Shown here piece after piece: positions 8,263 to 17,215 of a stretch of DNA of 50,726 nucleotides. The position numbers and the translations under genes are program-made. Under the pieces are notes generated by a model. The model saw only the letters and a program-made list of their open reading frames with translations, was not told where the DNA came from and made no database searches. The stretch comes from an uncultured Porphyromonadaceae bacterium (GTDB lineage: Bacteria > Bacteroidota > Bacteroidia > Bacteroidales > Muribaculaceae): the NCBI GenBank assembly GCA_947177405.1, contig CAMWUJ010000012.1, forward strand, positions 1 through 50,726, in the 5' to 3' direction. The first letter of the stretch is position 1; the number at the start of each line of letters is the position of its first letter.

Positions 8263-10884
8263 TTATTTTTTACGGACAACACTCTTTTTGGTCACCACAC
8301 GACGTTTTGCATTGGCCTGTAAGCTGCTTCCATATTCAAGTTTCACATTATCGATCGTGAGCTTGGATCCAAGGGCGACAGAGTGATAACTATTAGCTTC
8401 CAATGGTTTAGAATTAGATTGAGTAAATGTGGTCCATTTCCATCCTTCATCCATTTCATCTCCTGAAGGGATGCGGATTGCCGGAGTTACACCATGTTTT
8501 GTGGATCGGAAACCTAACTCAATACGAGCAGCTTTTTTTCCAAACTTATAATTCCGGACGGGCATTATCATATTATTATCTGAGCCGGCAGAAATTAACA
8601 CTGTATTGGAACCAATCATTTCTCCTGCAGCGTCAAAAATTTTAATATATGCTTCTGCCTGTTCATTATTGATGGGTTCATACTTATATTTAAATGATAC
8701 ATACTCCGGACGAGACGACCACGTAATTCCATCTTTCCTGTTTTCAGTACCATTGAAAGAATATTCTCCAAGGAACAATTCCCCTGCAACTTTCTTCAAG
8801 TTATCTTCGGAAGGAGTATTATAACAATAATATTTATCTGCTTTTGCTGATGTTGTGGCGGGAATAGTACCATTATGATTGTAGCCTGCTGATACTAAGA
8901 CCACCTCCCCATTATCTGAATATGTGGTGGGTACCATGAACCAAGTATTCTTAGGATTAGATCCCTCCCAACAAGTAAGTTCGTTAAGATTCGCCCAACC
9001 ATTTGGCGTAGAACGAACTATGGAAGATTTGGTCCTATATTCAGTTGCTGCTACTTTCCAAACACCTCCCACCTGTATATTAGAGAAATTAATTGTCTGC
9101 GTACTTGCTCCGAAATCACCATTGGTAATATCAGTAGCAGATTCTGTATGGAAACCGGGAACTGCTTGAAGTGGATTGCTCGTATATGAAAGGCAGCTTT
9201 CATATCCTGAATAGTCCATATTTGGCAAAAGACCCGGAAGTTCATATATACCGGCAGCTGCATCGTAAACGTTCAAGGGGCGTTCACTGCCATCTACCAA
9301 AAGCTTGAAATTCTTCGTAACCACATCAAACTTGGCAGGATCTTTAGGAGTAACTTTTATAAGGGCCTTATTGGCAAATGCATCGACCTCAACTGAATAT
9401 TCAGGGAATATAACTCCTTTATCCTGAATGGTTGCTTTGGGAGATGCCTCTTCACCATAGAAAAGCTGTACTTTAATAGTGTCACGATGTGGCGCAGGAA
9501 TGGCCAACCGGAAATCAAAAGAATATTCATCGTTTGATCTTGTTCGCACCGAAACAGGATCAGAAATTATTTTGGCGTCCACCCAATTCTCATTATCATC
9601 AGCCACCTTGAACCTCACCCTATCCTTGATATCAGGCTGGTTGGTAATGACATTGACTGTCATCTCCTCCCCCATAAATTCAGGGAATTCTTTTACAGAA
9701 AGCTTAATCTCGGTTGCCTTCACATTAACAGTAAATTCAACCTTCTCTTCCGAAACCAGCGTGCGTTTATCTACAGCATCAATAGTAACTTTGTAAGTGC
9801 CTTTGGGAAGCTTTGAGAAGAAATTCTTGAATTTGATCACACCGGCTTTGTCGGGATTGCGGAAGAATCCTACAGCCTCAAGTCCGGTTGATTCCACCTG
9901 ACTCTGCACTGCAGGATCAGCATTAACCAACTGAACTGTATTGCCGAAAGCGAGCGAGTTGGCGGATTCTACAGATAGGTTCACCTCTCTGAGTCCGCCG
10001 TAGGCAAGTACATCCACACGTGGATCGCCGTTAGCAATGAATCCTTCAAATTCCTCATAAGTCATAGAAGCCGGAAAATCGTATGCTTTTACTGAAGGAG
10101 CAGGGGCGTTAAATAGGTCATCTCCGAGAGAGATATCAACAAACTCGGATTCCACCTCTTCGGTGATCTGCACATCAAGAGCGATGCTTCCTGTCCCTCC
10201 CTGATCCTTGACACCGAAAGTAGCGATATAATGATGTCTTGCCTCGGCAATGAATTTCAAAGGCTCGACCTCCACCTGTTTCCCTTGTGCGTTAGTCATG
10301 GAGAGACGCACAGTGATCTCTTCAGGTTTCATATATGCCGGACGATCCTCATTCTGGGTAAAGGCTATCCATTTGCTGTCATCGCTTGATTCGGATTTTG
10401 CACTTGAGGCATACGCTGCGAAATTATTCTTGAATTCATCCGTATATCGGATACTTACCATTGCATTGGCAAGAGTGGCGTTAAGAGATACATGGTTCTC
10501 ATTGCCGGCCTCAACCAACACATTCTGCGTGGCAGAGAAAAACGGGAGTTCGAAACCTTCATTTTCAATATTGCCATAGGTGGCAGATATAGTGTAGGTT
10601 CCTATAGGGAAACCAGTCTCGCGATTGAAGGCATCAACATTAACATATTTCTTGGAAAGTGAACCATCTTCCTTCTCAAATGAGATTGTAAATTCCGAAG
10701 GTTCGGGAACCACAGAGACTTTCGTATCATCAGCACGAGTACCTGTCAAAACCCTGCCATCAGATGAAAGGTCGAGGATTATCTTGCCGTCGGCGCCTCC
10801 ATTCCGGAAGCCATCTTCATTTGTACAGGATAGCATCCCGAACAAAGCTCCGCACAACAGGAATCCTTTTGTCAGTCTATTCAT
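8263..10884 (-). CDS. Large DUF4493 lipoprotein, first gene of the surface operon
   Basis: 873 residues from the chosen start at 10884, which places a clean lipoprotein signal (MNRLTKGFLL..LSC, Cys20) at the N-terminus; the frame stays open to 10926 but that extension would bury the signal. DUF4493-like region about 25-250, with TRADD near residue 48, then Ig-like repeats, then a C-terminal PCMD-like segment starting near NGDFGAS and ending in LTIDNVKLEYG. The last 15 residues are strongly basic (KRRVVTKKSVVRKK), unusual for a secreted lipoprotein. Being first in the six-gene run, it follows a leader of about 140 nt from the candidate promoter at 11033. Confidence 0.8.
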   Translation of the reverse strand: MNRLTKGFLLCGALFGMLSCTNEDGFRNGGADGKIILDLSSDGRVLTGTRADDTKVSVVPEPSEFTISFEKEDGSLSKKYVNVDAFNRETGFPIGTYTISATYGNIENEGFELPFFSATQNVLVEAGNENHVSLNATLANAMVSIRYTDEFKNNFAAYASSAKSESSDDSKWIAFTQNEDRPAYMKPEEITVRLSMTNAQGKQVEVEPLKFIAEARHHYIATFGVKDQGGTGSIALDVQITEEVESEFVDISLGDDLFNAPAPSVKAYDFPASMTYEEFEGFIANGDPRVDVLAYGGLREVNLSVESANSLAFGNTVQLVNADPAVQSQVESTGLEAVGFFRNPDKAGVIKFKNFFSKLPKGTYKVTIDAVDKRTLVSEEKVEFTVNVKATEIKLSVKEFPEFMGEEMTVNVITNQPDIKDRVRFKVADDNENWVDAKIISDPVSVRTRSNDEYSFDFRLAIPAPHRDTIKVQLFYGEEASPKATIQDKGVIFPEYSVEVDAFANKALIKVTPKDPAKFDVVTKNFKLLVDGSERPLNVYDAAAGIYELPGLLPNMDYSGYESCLSYTSNPLQAVPGFHTESATDITNGDFGASTQTINFSNIQVGGVWKVAATEYRTKSSIVRSTPNGWANLNELTCWEGSNPKNTWFMVPTTYSDNGEVVLVSAGYNHNGTIPATTSAKADKYYCYNTPSEDNLKKVAGELFLGEYSFNGTENRKDGITWSSRPEYVSFKYKYEPINNEQAEAYIKIFDAAGEMIGSNTVLISAGSDNNMIMPVRNYKFGKKAARIELGFRSTKHGVTPAIRIPSGDEMDEGWKWTTFTQSNSKPLEANSYHSVALGSKLTIDNVKLEYGSSLQANAKRRVVTKKSVVRKK

Positions 10885-11032
10885 ATTTTTCCGGTTAGTA
10901 ATTAATTTTGTTATATACTTTAGCAATAATGGCTGATCATTTTCCGATTCTTACCATCAGCTATATGAAAATTAAACCATTTTCTAAAAATGATGTCGTT
11001 TCTATTTGAGAGAATAAATTTTTCTCGGCATA

Positions 11033-11064
11033 CAAAGTTACATCTTTTATTTTTCCTAAACTAA
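11033..11064 (-). promoter_or_regulatory. Candidate promoter of the DUF4493/PCMD operon
   Basis: A perfect minus-strand -7 box TAACTTTG (11033-11040) lies upstream of the first operon gene. The expected -33 position 20 nt further up reads TTAG instead of TTTG, so the upstream box is degenerate. The predicted leader is about 140 nt. A second -7-like TAAATTTG occurs at 11135-11142 with no -33 box. Confidence 0.4.
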
Positions 11065-11074
11065 TTTTAACCCG

Positions 11075-11099
11075 AAATTGCGCACAATTGTGCCAATTT
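11075..11099. promoter_or_regulatory. Palindromic candidate operator in a divergent intergenic region
   Basis: A perfect 12-bp palindrome GCACAATTGTGC (11082-11093) is flanked by matching arms AAATTG (11075-11080) and CAATTT (11094-11099), with one unpaired C at 11081. It lies between the minus-strand surface operon and the plus-strand DUF4923 gene, just upstream of the candidate operon promoter. A dimeric regulator site is a reasonable reading, and an RNA hairpin is the alternative. The rest of 10885-11207 is AT-rich and has no gene. Confidence 0.4.
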
Positions 11100-11207
11100 A
11101 ACCAATTTTACAAAAAATTCAGGGGAGAAATAAACAAATTTAGGTAAATAAGATTTATTAATAAATAAAGACTTAGTTAAGAAATTATTCAAAACTGTAT
11201 AAATAAA

Positions 11208-11897
11208 ATGAAAAGGATTAAAATTCTTCTTGTCGCCCTTCTTATTGGCATGGTAGGGGCAAATATGGCCAATGCTCAGTCTCTTTCCGATATATTGGGG
11301 AAATTGGGAAATATCGGATCCGGCACTTCCTCTTCCTCAGAAAATACCCAGAGCAATTCTTCCTCGTCCGGTCTTGGCGGAACTCTTGGAAATCTTCTGG
11401 AAGGAGTGTTTTCAAGCTCCAACATATCAGTGAAAGACCTCACCGGCACATGGACTTCCTCAGGCCCTGCGGTATCTTTCCAGGGTGATAATTTCCTTGA
11501 AAAAGCGGGAGGAGTGGCAGCTGCAGCAGCGATCGAGTCAAAGTTAAATCCCTATTTCAAGCAGTATGGTCTTAATGGTGCGGTGCTTACTGTGGATAAC
11601 AGTGGAAACTTCACCTTGACCGTAAAGAAAATTAAGCTGAAAGGAACCATCACCGAAACCGCCACAAAGGGAGTGTTCGATTTCAATTTCCAGGCTTTCG
11701 GTTCGATCGGTATAGGCAAAATGAAAACTTATGTGCAGAAGAGTTATAATTCTATGGATGTGATGTTTGATGCCACCAAGATGATGAAACTGATGACTAC
11801 ATTAGGTAAAATCACCAATATGAGTACAATCAAGACCATAACTTCCATTCTTGACTCATACGAGGGTCTTTGCGTAGGCTTCAAGATGAGTAAATAG
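11208..11897 (+). CDS. DUF4923 family secreted protein (lipocalin-like)
   Basis: 229 residues with a signal peptide (cleavage after ANA, about residue 23), so exported to the periplasm or outer membrane. A Ser/Asn/Gly-rich linker (about 37-70) precedes a domain with DLTGTW.SSGPAVSFQGDN and repeated beta-strand phrases typical of the DUF4923/lipocalin-like group common in Bacteroidales. Ligand and function are unknown. It stands alone between two oppositely transcribed units and is closed by a strong hairpin terminator. A weak -7-like TAATTTTA is present at 11062, but no convincing plus-strand promoter was found. Confidence 0.75.
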   Translation: MKRIKILLVALLIGMVGANMANAQSLSDILGKLGNIGSGTSSSSENTQSNSSSSGLGGTLGNLLEGVFSSSNISVKDLTGTWTSSGPAVSFQGDNFLEKAGGVAAAAAIESKLNPYFKQYGLNGAVLTVDNSGNFTLTVKKIKLKGTITETATKGVFDFNFQAFGSIGIGKMKTYVQKSYNSMDVMFDATKMMKLMTTLGKITNMSTIKTITSILDSYEGLCVGFKMSK

Positions 11898-11916
11898 AGA
11901 AAAATTAAAATAGCCT

Positions 11917-11964
11917 AAAAAAGACCGGGGTGATGTCGCTATCGATATCACCCCGATATTTTTT
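11917..11964. terminator. Bidirectional intrinsic terminator
   Basis: A 13-pair stem with one G-T pair (arms 11926-11938 and 11943-11955, core CGGGGTGAT/ATCACCCCG) and a 4-nt loop. An A-run precedes it and a T-run (11959-11964) follows it. It lies between the convergent DUF4923 gene and riboflavin synthase gene and can serve both. Confidence 0.85.
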
Positions 11965-11976
11965 CCACTCAAACAA

Positions 11977-12579
11977 TTATAATGTTGCAAGACGAGCGAG
12001 GTATTTACCGAGAATATCAAATTCGAGGTTCACACGCGTTCCTTTCTCTATACGGCAGAAATTGGTATTGTCGTGGGTATAAGGGATAATGGCAACCTTG
12101 AAGGAATCATCGGTAGGCTCCACTACAGTCAAGCTCACGCCATTCACCGTTACAGATCCTTTATCTACAGTGATATATCCGCGCTTTGCCATCTCGGGAG
12201 AAACCTCATATCTGAATGTATAATACCAGCTTCCGTCGGCCTCTTTCACATCCTCACATACAGCCGTGGTATCCACATGACCCTGCACGATATGACCGTC
12301 GAGACGTCCGTCGATTTTCATGCTGCGTTCAAGATTCACCAGATCACCCGGCTTCAGGCCTCCGAGGTTGGACCGGTCGAGAGTCTCTTTGATGGCGGTC
12401 ACTGTATAGGTGCCGTCGCCGGGAAGGGAAACGACAGTAAGACACACCCCGTTGTGAGATACACTCTGGTCGATCTTCAGTTCATCTACAAAAGAACATT
12501 TCATGGTGATATGGAGATTCTCCTTATCTTCACGAAGTGCCACCACCTCGGCGGCCTCCTCTACTATTCCTGAAAACAT
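11977..12579 (-). CDS. ribE: Riboflavin synthase alpha chain
   Basis: Dismutates two molecules of 6,7-dimethyl-8-ribityllumazine to riboflavin in the cytosol, the last step of riboflavin biosynthesis. 200 residues, the usual size, with the diagnostic N-terminal MFSGIVEE. There are two tandem lumazine-binding barrels: one at about 1-96, with NGVCLTVV, and a second at about 97-190, with HIVQGHVDTTAVC and NGVSLTVV. A minus-strand -7 box TAACTTTG (12621-12628) lies upstream with no good -33 match at the standard distance. It is monocistronic and convergent with the DUF4923 gene. No other riboflavin gene is nearby. The symbol could equally be written ribC in some schemes. Confidence 0.95.
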   Translation of the reverse strand: MFSGIVEEAAEVVALREDKENLHITMKCSFVDELKIDQSVSHNGVCLTVVSLPGDGTYTVTAIKETLDRSNLGGLKPGDLVNLERSMKIDGRLDGHIVQGHVDTTAVCEDVKEADGSWYYTFRYEVSPEMAKRGYITVDKGSVTVNGVSLTVVEPTDDSFKVAIIPYTHDNTNFCRIEKGTRVNLEFDILGKYLARLATL

Positions 12580-12685
12580 ACTTTCTATATCTTTATTAAT
12601 TAATCTTCTTATCAGAGTTGCAAAGTTAATAATTTTTGGTTAAATTTACGCCAATAAAGGATATATAACCCAAATCTGCCTGCCT

Positions 12686-14296
12686 ATGTCGAGCAAACGA
12701 AGCGACCTTCCTCTCCCCATGGCTCTCGGCGGGGAAAAACCGAGCCTACAGCACACCACGCGCAGAGTGACCATCATCGGTGCTAACGGTGCCGGGAAGT
12801 CGCGCTTCATGGATGAGATGATCCGGCTTTGCGGCAACCGTGCCTATGTGCTCTCGGCCTTGTCGGCCTCCTTTCCGGAGCAGGAGGTGTCGGAGATACC
12901 CGGATCGGTGGATGATCTCTACCGCCGGGCCACCGAACGGATGCAATACATGCGTCCGGACGCACTCAGCCAGCTTGACAAATTATCTTACATGTTATTT
13001 GCTGATGAACTAGAGTCGATGCTCGATTTCAAAGAGCGCCTGGAAGCCGGGAAAGCTCCCCGCCATCCCTCCCCCACCCCTCTCGACAAGGTGAAGGATC
13101 TATGGAAAGAAGTATTTCCGGGAAGTGCCATCACGCGCCATAAAGGGACTCTGATGTTTGCCACCCGTGCCGGCAACGATCTCGTGACTCTGAACAGGCT
13201 CAGCCAGGGTGAGAAAACTGTGCTTTATTACGCGTCGGCAGTGCTTTATGCCATGCCGCAAGCCGTAGTTTTCATCGATTCGCCTTCTATGTTCCTGCAT
13301 CCCTCCATAACAGGAAGTTTCTGGAATGCCATAGAGCGGTTGCGTCCCGACTGCACTTTCGTCTATAACTCAGTGGATGTGGATTTCGTGCAGAGCCATT
13401 CGGCAAACACCTGTATCTGGATTAAACGCTTCGATTCCGCCGAGCAAGCCTGGGACTATCAGGTGATGCAGGAGACTCCTCTCACTGAGGAATTGTTTTT
13501 AGAACTCGCCGGCAGTCGGCGCCCGGTGATGTTCATTGAGGGAGACTCACGCCACAGCATCGACTCCAAGCTATATTCGCTTGTTTTCACCGACTGGACT
13601 GTCAGACCTTTGGGGTCATGCAACAAGGTGATCGAGACAACAAGAACCTTCAACGATCTCAAATATATGCATCAGCTACGCTCAAGAGGTATTGTTGACC
13701 GCGACCGGCGTACAGACCAGGAGGTGGAGTATCTCCGCCGAAAGGAGATTCTTGTGCCCGACGTGGCAGAGGTGGAAAATATCTTCCTTCTTCCCGGTGT
13801 GATTCATGTAATGGCAAGACGCAGAGCCAAATCCCCTTCCAAAGTAATGGATAAAGTGAAAACGGAGGTGTTGAGGATGTTCAGGCAGCAGGCCGATACG
13901 CAGGCCCTCCAGCATGTGCGCCATCGCGTAAAAAGGGAGGTGGAATGTAAGATTGACGCACGTTTCACCTGCATCACCGCCCTGGAAACACACTTGAAGA
14001 CTCTTGTATTCAAGCTCCAGCCCCGCAAACATTACAACGCCCTCAGAAAAGAATTTTCAAGAATGATCGAAGAGAAAGATTATGATGGAGTATTAAAGGT
14101 GTTCAACCATAAGCCGATGCTCACCAACTGCGGAATACACCAGATGCTTGGGTATCGGTCCAAAGAGGATTATATTTCGGGAGTGCTGGAGGCCTTGGGT
14201 GATAAAAACAAGGATGCCGATCAGCTTCGCGCCACTATAAGACATTGCTTCAGGGTGGATAATGAGGGCGCACCGGCCGGTCAACACTCGAAATAA
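12686..14296 (+). CDS. ABC/AAA ATPase fused to DUF4435 (TOPRIM-like), OLD/PARIS-type architecture
   Basis: 536 residues in two parts. Part one (about 25-250) is an ABC-type ATPase with Walker A GANGAGKS (32-39), signature LSQGEK (172-177) and Walker B VVFIDSP (194-200). The residue after Asp198 is Ser199 where the family normally has the catalytic glutamate. Part two (about 270-500) fits DUF4435, a TOPRIM-like nuclease domain: FIEGD (283-287), GIVDRD (335-340) and EVENIFLLP (about 362-370). The order ATPase then TOPRIM resembles OLD nucleases and the AriA/AriB proteins of the PARIS anti-phage system, where AriB is DUF4435. A defence role is inferred. It stands alone, 109 nt before glgB, with no neighbouring mobile element. 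Confidence 0.75.
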   Translation: MSSKRSDLPLPMALGGEKPSLQHTTRRVTIIGANGAGKSRFMDEMIRLCGNRAYVLSALSASFPEQEVSEIPGSVDDLYRRATERMQYMRPDALSQLDKLSYMLFADELESMLDFKERLEAGKAPRHPSPTPLDKVKDLWKEVFPGSAITRHKGTLMFATRAGNDLVTLNRLSQGEKTVLYYASAVLYAMPQAVVFIDSPSMFLHPSITGSFWNAIERLRPDCTFVYNSVDVDFVQSHSANTCIWIKRFDSAEQAWDYQVMQETPLTEELFLELAGSRRPVMFIEGDSRHSIDSKLYSLVFTDWTVRPLGSCNKVIETTRTFNDLKYMHQLRSRGIVDRDRRTDQEVEYLRRKEILVPDVAEVENIFLLPGVIHVMARRRAKSPSKVMDKVKTEVLRMFRQQADTQALQHVRHRVKREVECKIDARFTCITALETHLKTLVFKLQPRKHYNALRKEFSRMIEEKDYDGVLKVFNHKPMLTNCGIHQMLGYRSKEDYISGVLEALGDKNKDADQLRATIRHCFRVDNEGAPAGQHSK

Positions 14297-14405
14297 TGGC
14301 TTAGGAGACAAAACATTGTAAGTCTTAAGGGGTTATAAATAATAGGGGGGAAGGGAACGAACCGTAAAGGATTGAGTTGAAAATAATTTTTAAACCTACA
14401 TAAAA

Positions 14406-16523
14406 ATGGAAAAGCAATTAGGAATCCTCAGGGATGATCCATGGCTTGAGCCATACGCGGCAGCCATCGAAGGACGTCATCAGGATGTGATAAGAAAAAA
14501 AGAAGAATTAACGGCCAATACCCGCGGATCGCTGAAACGCTTCGCCAATGCCTACAACTATTTCGGTCTCCACAAGGAGAAGAATGGTTGGATTTTCCGT
14601 GAATTTGCGCCCAATGCCACTGCCATCCATCTGATGGGAACCTTCAACGACTGGCGCAAGGATGATCCCGCCTATGCCCTCACTCGTCTTGACGACGGCA
14701 CCTGGGAAGGTAAATTCCCGGCTGACGCGATGAAGAACGGCGACCTTTTCAAGATGTTTGTGGAATGGAACGGCGGATGCGGCGAGCGCATACCGGCATA
14801 CGCACGCCGTGTGGTGCAGGATGAGAACACACATATCTTCTCTGCCGAAGTCTATGATCCCGAGCATCCATACGAATTCAAGATTAAGAAATTCTCACCC
14901 GACACCAAGCCTCTCCTGATTTATGAATGTCACATAGGAATGGCCCAGAATGAGGAAGGCGTCGGCACATACGATGAATTCCGTCGTCTCACCCTTCCCC
15001 GTATTGCAAAGGACGGATACAATGCCATTCAGATCATGGCGATCCAGGAACACCCCTATTACGGCTCTTTCGGCTATCATGTAAGCAGTTTCTACGCAGC
15101 GTCCTCACGTTTCGGCACTCCCGACGATCTTAAGCGTCTCATCGATGAGGCTCATGAAATGGGAATCGCAGTTATTATGGATATCGTACATTCTCATGCG
15201 GTGAAGAATGAAGTGGAAGGTCTCGGACGCCTCGATGGAAGCTACGACCTTTATTTCTACGGCGACCATCGACGCGAGCATCCGGCATGGGATTCGCTTT
15301 GCTTTGACTATGGCAAGAATTCCGTGCTTCATTTCCTTCTCTCCAACTGCAAGTTCTGGCTTGAGGAATATAAATTCGACGGCTTCCGCTTCGATGGAGT
15401 AACCTCGATGCTCTATTATGATCATGGTTTGGGAAAAGCTTTCGGAAGTTACGGAGACTACTACGACGGCGGTCAGGATACCAACGCGCTGGTATATCTC
15501 TCGCTTGCCAATATCTTAATCCATGAAGTCAACCCGAAGGCTATCACTATTGCCGAGGAGATGAGCGGTATGCCCGGACTCGCGCTTAAATTCGACGAAG
15601 GCGGTATCGGCTTCGACTATCGTATGGCAATGGGTATCCCCGATTATTGGATCAAGATGATCAAGGAGAAGAAAGATGAGGACTGGCACCCCACCTCAAT
15701 CTTCTGGGAGCTAACCAACCGTCGTGCGGATGAAAAGACCGTGAGCTATTGCGAAAGCCACGACCAGGCGCTTGTTGGCGACAAAACTATTATTTTCCGT
15801 CTGATTGACAAGGAGATGTATTGGCACATGATGGTTGGCGACAACAACTTCACAGTGGATCGCGGGATGGCTCTCCACAAGATGATACGCCTTGTGACAC
15901 TCGCCACAATCAACGGTGGTTATCTCAACTTCATGGGTAACGAGTTCGGACATCCCGAATGGATCGACTTCCCGCGCGAAGGTAACGGCTGGAGTTATAA
16001 GTATGCTCGTCGTCAATGGGATCTCGTGGATCGCGAAGATCTCAAATATAAGTTCCTCAATGCTTTCGACAACGCGATGGTGGAGGTGGTTTCCAAGAAA
16101 TATAATTTCCAGTCTCTGCCCGTTGAGAAACTTTGGGAGAAAGATGATGACCAGGTTCTTACATTCAAGCGTGGAGAGCTTGTATTCGTGTTCAACTGGA
16201 GCCCCAACAAATCCTTCACTGACTACGGCTTCCTGGCACCTTCCGGTGAGTATGAGGTGGTGCTCGACAGCGACAGTCCTGAATTCGGTGGCTATGGAAA
16301 CGTTGATGACAGCGTGCATCATTTCACTTCTCCCGATCCTCTTTACTCCCCCTCGGGTAAAGGTTGGCTGAAGCTTTACATTCCGGCCCGCACTGCCATG
16401 GTGCTCCGTTTTGTGAAGGCTGCCCCCAAGAAAGCCGCAGCAAAAAAGACGACCGCAACTAAGAAAACCTCAACCGCAAAGAAAACTGCAACCGGTAAAA
16501 AAACAGCAACGGAGAAGGAATGA
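14406..16523 (+). CDS. glgB: 1,4-alpha-glucan (glycogen) branching enzyme, GH13
   Basis: Cuts alpha-1,4 glucan chains and re-attaches them as alpha-1,6 branches during glycogen synthesis in the cytosol. 705 residues: N-terminal CBM48 (about 55-150), GH13 barrel (about 165-560), and an all-beta C-terminal domain to about 670. Catalytic residues are present: D330 in DGFRFDG, E384 in TIAEEMSGMP and D453 in ESHDQALVGD. The wording of these motifs is close to eukaryotic-type branching enzymes, as is usual for Bacteroidota. Odd feature: the last 35 residues are a histone-H1-like Lys/Ala/Thr tail with repeated AKKT and TKKT units. The stop codon overlaps the cmk start (ATGA, 16520-16523). Confidence 0.95.
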   Translation: MEKQLGILRDDPWLEPYAAAIEGRHQDVIRKKEELTANTRGSLKRFANAYNYFGLHKEKNGWIFREFAPNATAIHLMGTFNDWRKDDPAYALTRLDDGTWEGKFPADAMKNGDLFKMFVEWNGGCGERIPAYARRVVQDENTHIFSAEVYDPEHPYEFKIKKFSPDTKPLLIYECHIGMAQNEEGVGTYDEFRRLTLPRIAKDGYNAIQIMAIQEHPYYGSFGYHVSSFYAASSRFGTPDDLKRLIDEAHEMGIAVIMDIVHSHAVKNEVEGLGRLDGSYDLYFYGDHRREHPAWDSLCFDYGKNSVLHFLLSNCKFWLEEYKFDGFRFDGVTSMLYYDHGLGKAFGSYGDYYDGGQDTNALVYLSLANILIHEVNPKAITIAEEMSGMPGLALKFDEGGIGFDYRMAMGIPDYWIKMIKEKKDEDWHPTSIFWELTNRRADEKTVSYCESHDQALVGDKTIIFRLIDKEMYWHMMVGDNNFTVDRGMALHKMIRLVTLATINGGYLNFMGNEFGHPEWIDFPREGNGWSYKYARRQWDLVDREDLKYKFLNAFDNAMVEVVSKKYNFQSLPVEKLWEKDDDQVLTFKRGELVFVFNWSPNKSFTDYGFLAPSGEYEVVLDSDSPEFGGYGNVDDSVHHFTSPDPLYSPSGKGWLKLYIPARTAMVLRFVKAAPKKAAAKKTTATKKTSTAKKTATGKKTATEKE

Positions 16524-17212
16524 AGAAGATTATTGTAGCAATCGACGGTTATTCCTCCTCGGGTAAATCCACCATGGCCCGCGATCTGGCCCGCCGCATA
16601 GGATATGTATATGTGGATTCCGGTGCGATGTATCGCGCTGTCACCCTTTATGCCTTGCGTCATGGGATGGTGGTTGACGGACATCTCGACATCGACGCGC
16701 TCGTGAAGGATCTTCCGGAAATCGGAATCTCCTTCCGGGCCGCGGGAGACGACGGCGTGCAGCACACCCTTCTCAATGGCGAGGATGTGGAGAAAGAGAT
16801 ACGCACCATGGAGGTGAGCGGCATGGTTTCGCCAGTGGCTGCGGTGCCTGAAGTTCGCCATAGGCTCACGGAGCTTCAGCGTGGTTTCGGTCGTGACCGC
16901 GGAATCGTGATGGATGGACGCGATATCGGTACCACTGTGTTTCCGGATGCTGAGCTGAAGGTATTTGTGGATGCCTCTGCGGAGGTAAGGGCACACCGCC
17001 GTGTTAAGGAACTTCTGGAAAAGGGTGAGATCACCGATTATGAATCCGTGCTTGCCAACATACGGGAACGCGATCGTATCGACACCACACGAAAGGAGTC
17101 TCCTCTTAAAAAGGCGGAGGATGCCGTAGTGCTCGACAACGACCGCATGACCATCCCCCAACAGATGGATTGGCTCATGGAGAAGTTCGCGGAGAGAACG
17201 AAAAATAACTGA
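16520..17212 (+). CDS. cmk: Cytidylate kinase
   Basis: Phosphorylates CMP and dCMP to the diphosphates using ATP in the cytosol. 230 residues, standard length, with P-loop GYSSSGKST (10-18), the nucleotide-binding phrase VDSGAMYRAVT (about 32-42) and the conserved MDGRDIGTTVFPDAELKVF (about 131-149). It is translationally coupled to glgB by a 4-nt overlap and is followed after only 3 nt by ispH. The set glgB-cmk-ispH-tadA therefore looks like one transcription unit. Confidence 0.96.
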   Translation: MKKIIVAIDGYSSSGKSTMARDLARRIGYVYVDSGAMYRAVTLYALRHGMVVDGHLDIDALVKDLPEIGISFRAAGDDGVQHTLLNGEDVEKEIRTMEVSGMVSPVAAVPEVRHRLTELQRGFGRDRGIVMDGRDIGTTVFPDAELKVFVDASAEVRAHRRVKELLEKGEITDYESVLANIRERDRIDTTRKESPLKKAEDAVVLDNDRMTIPQQMDWLMEKFAERTKNN

Positions 17213-17215
17213 TTT

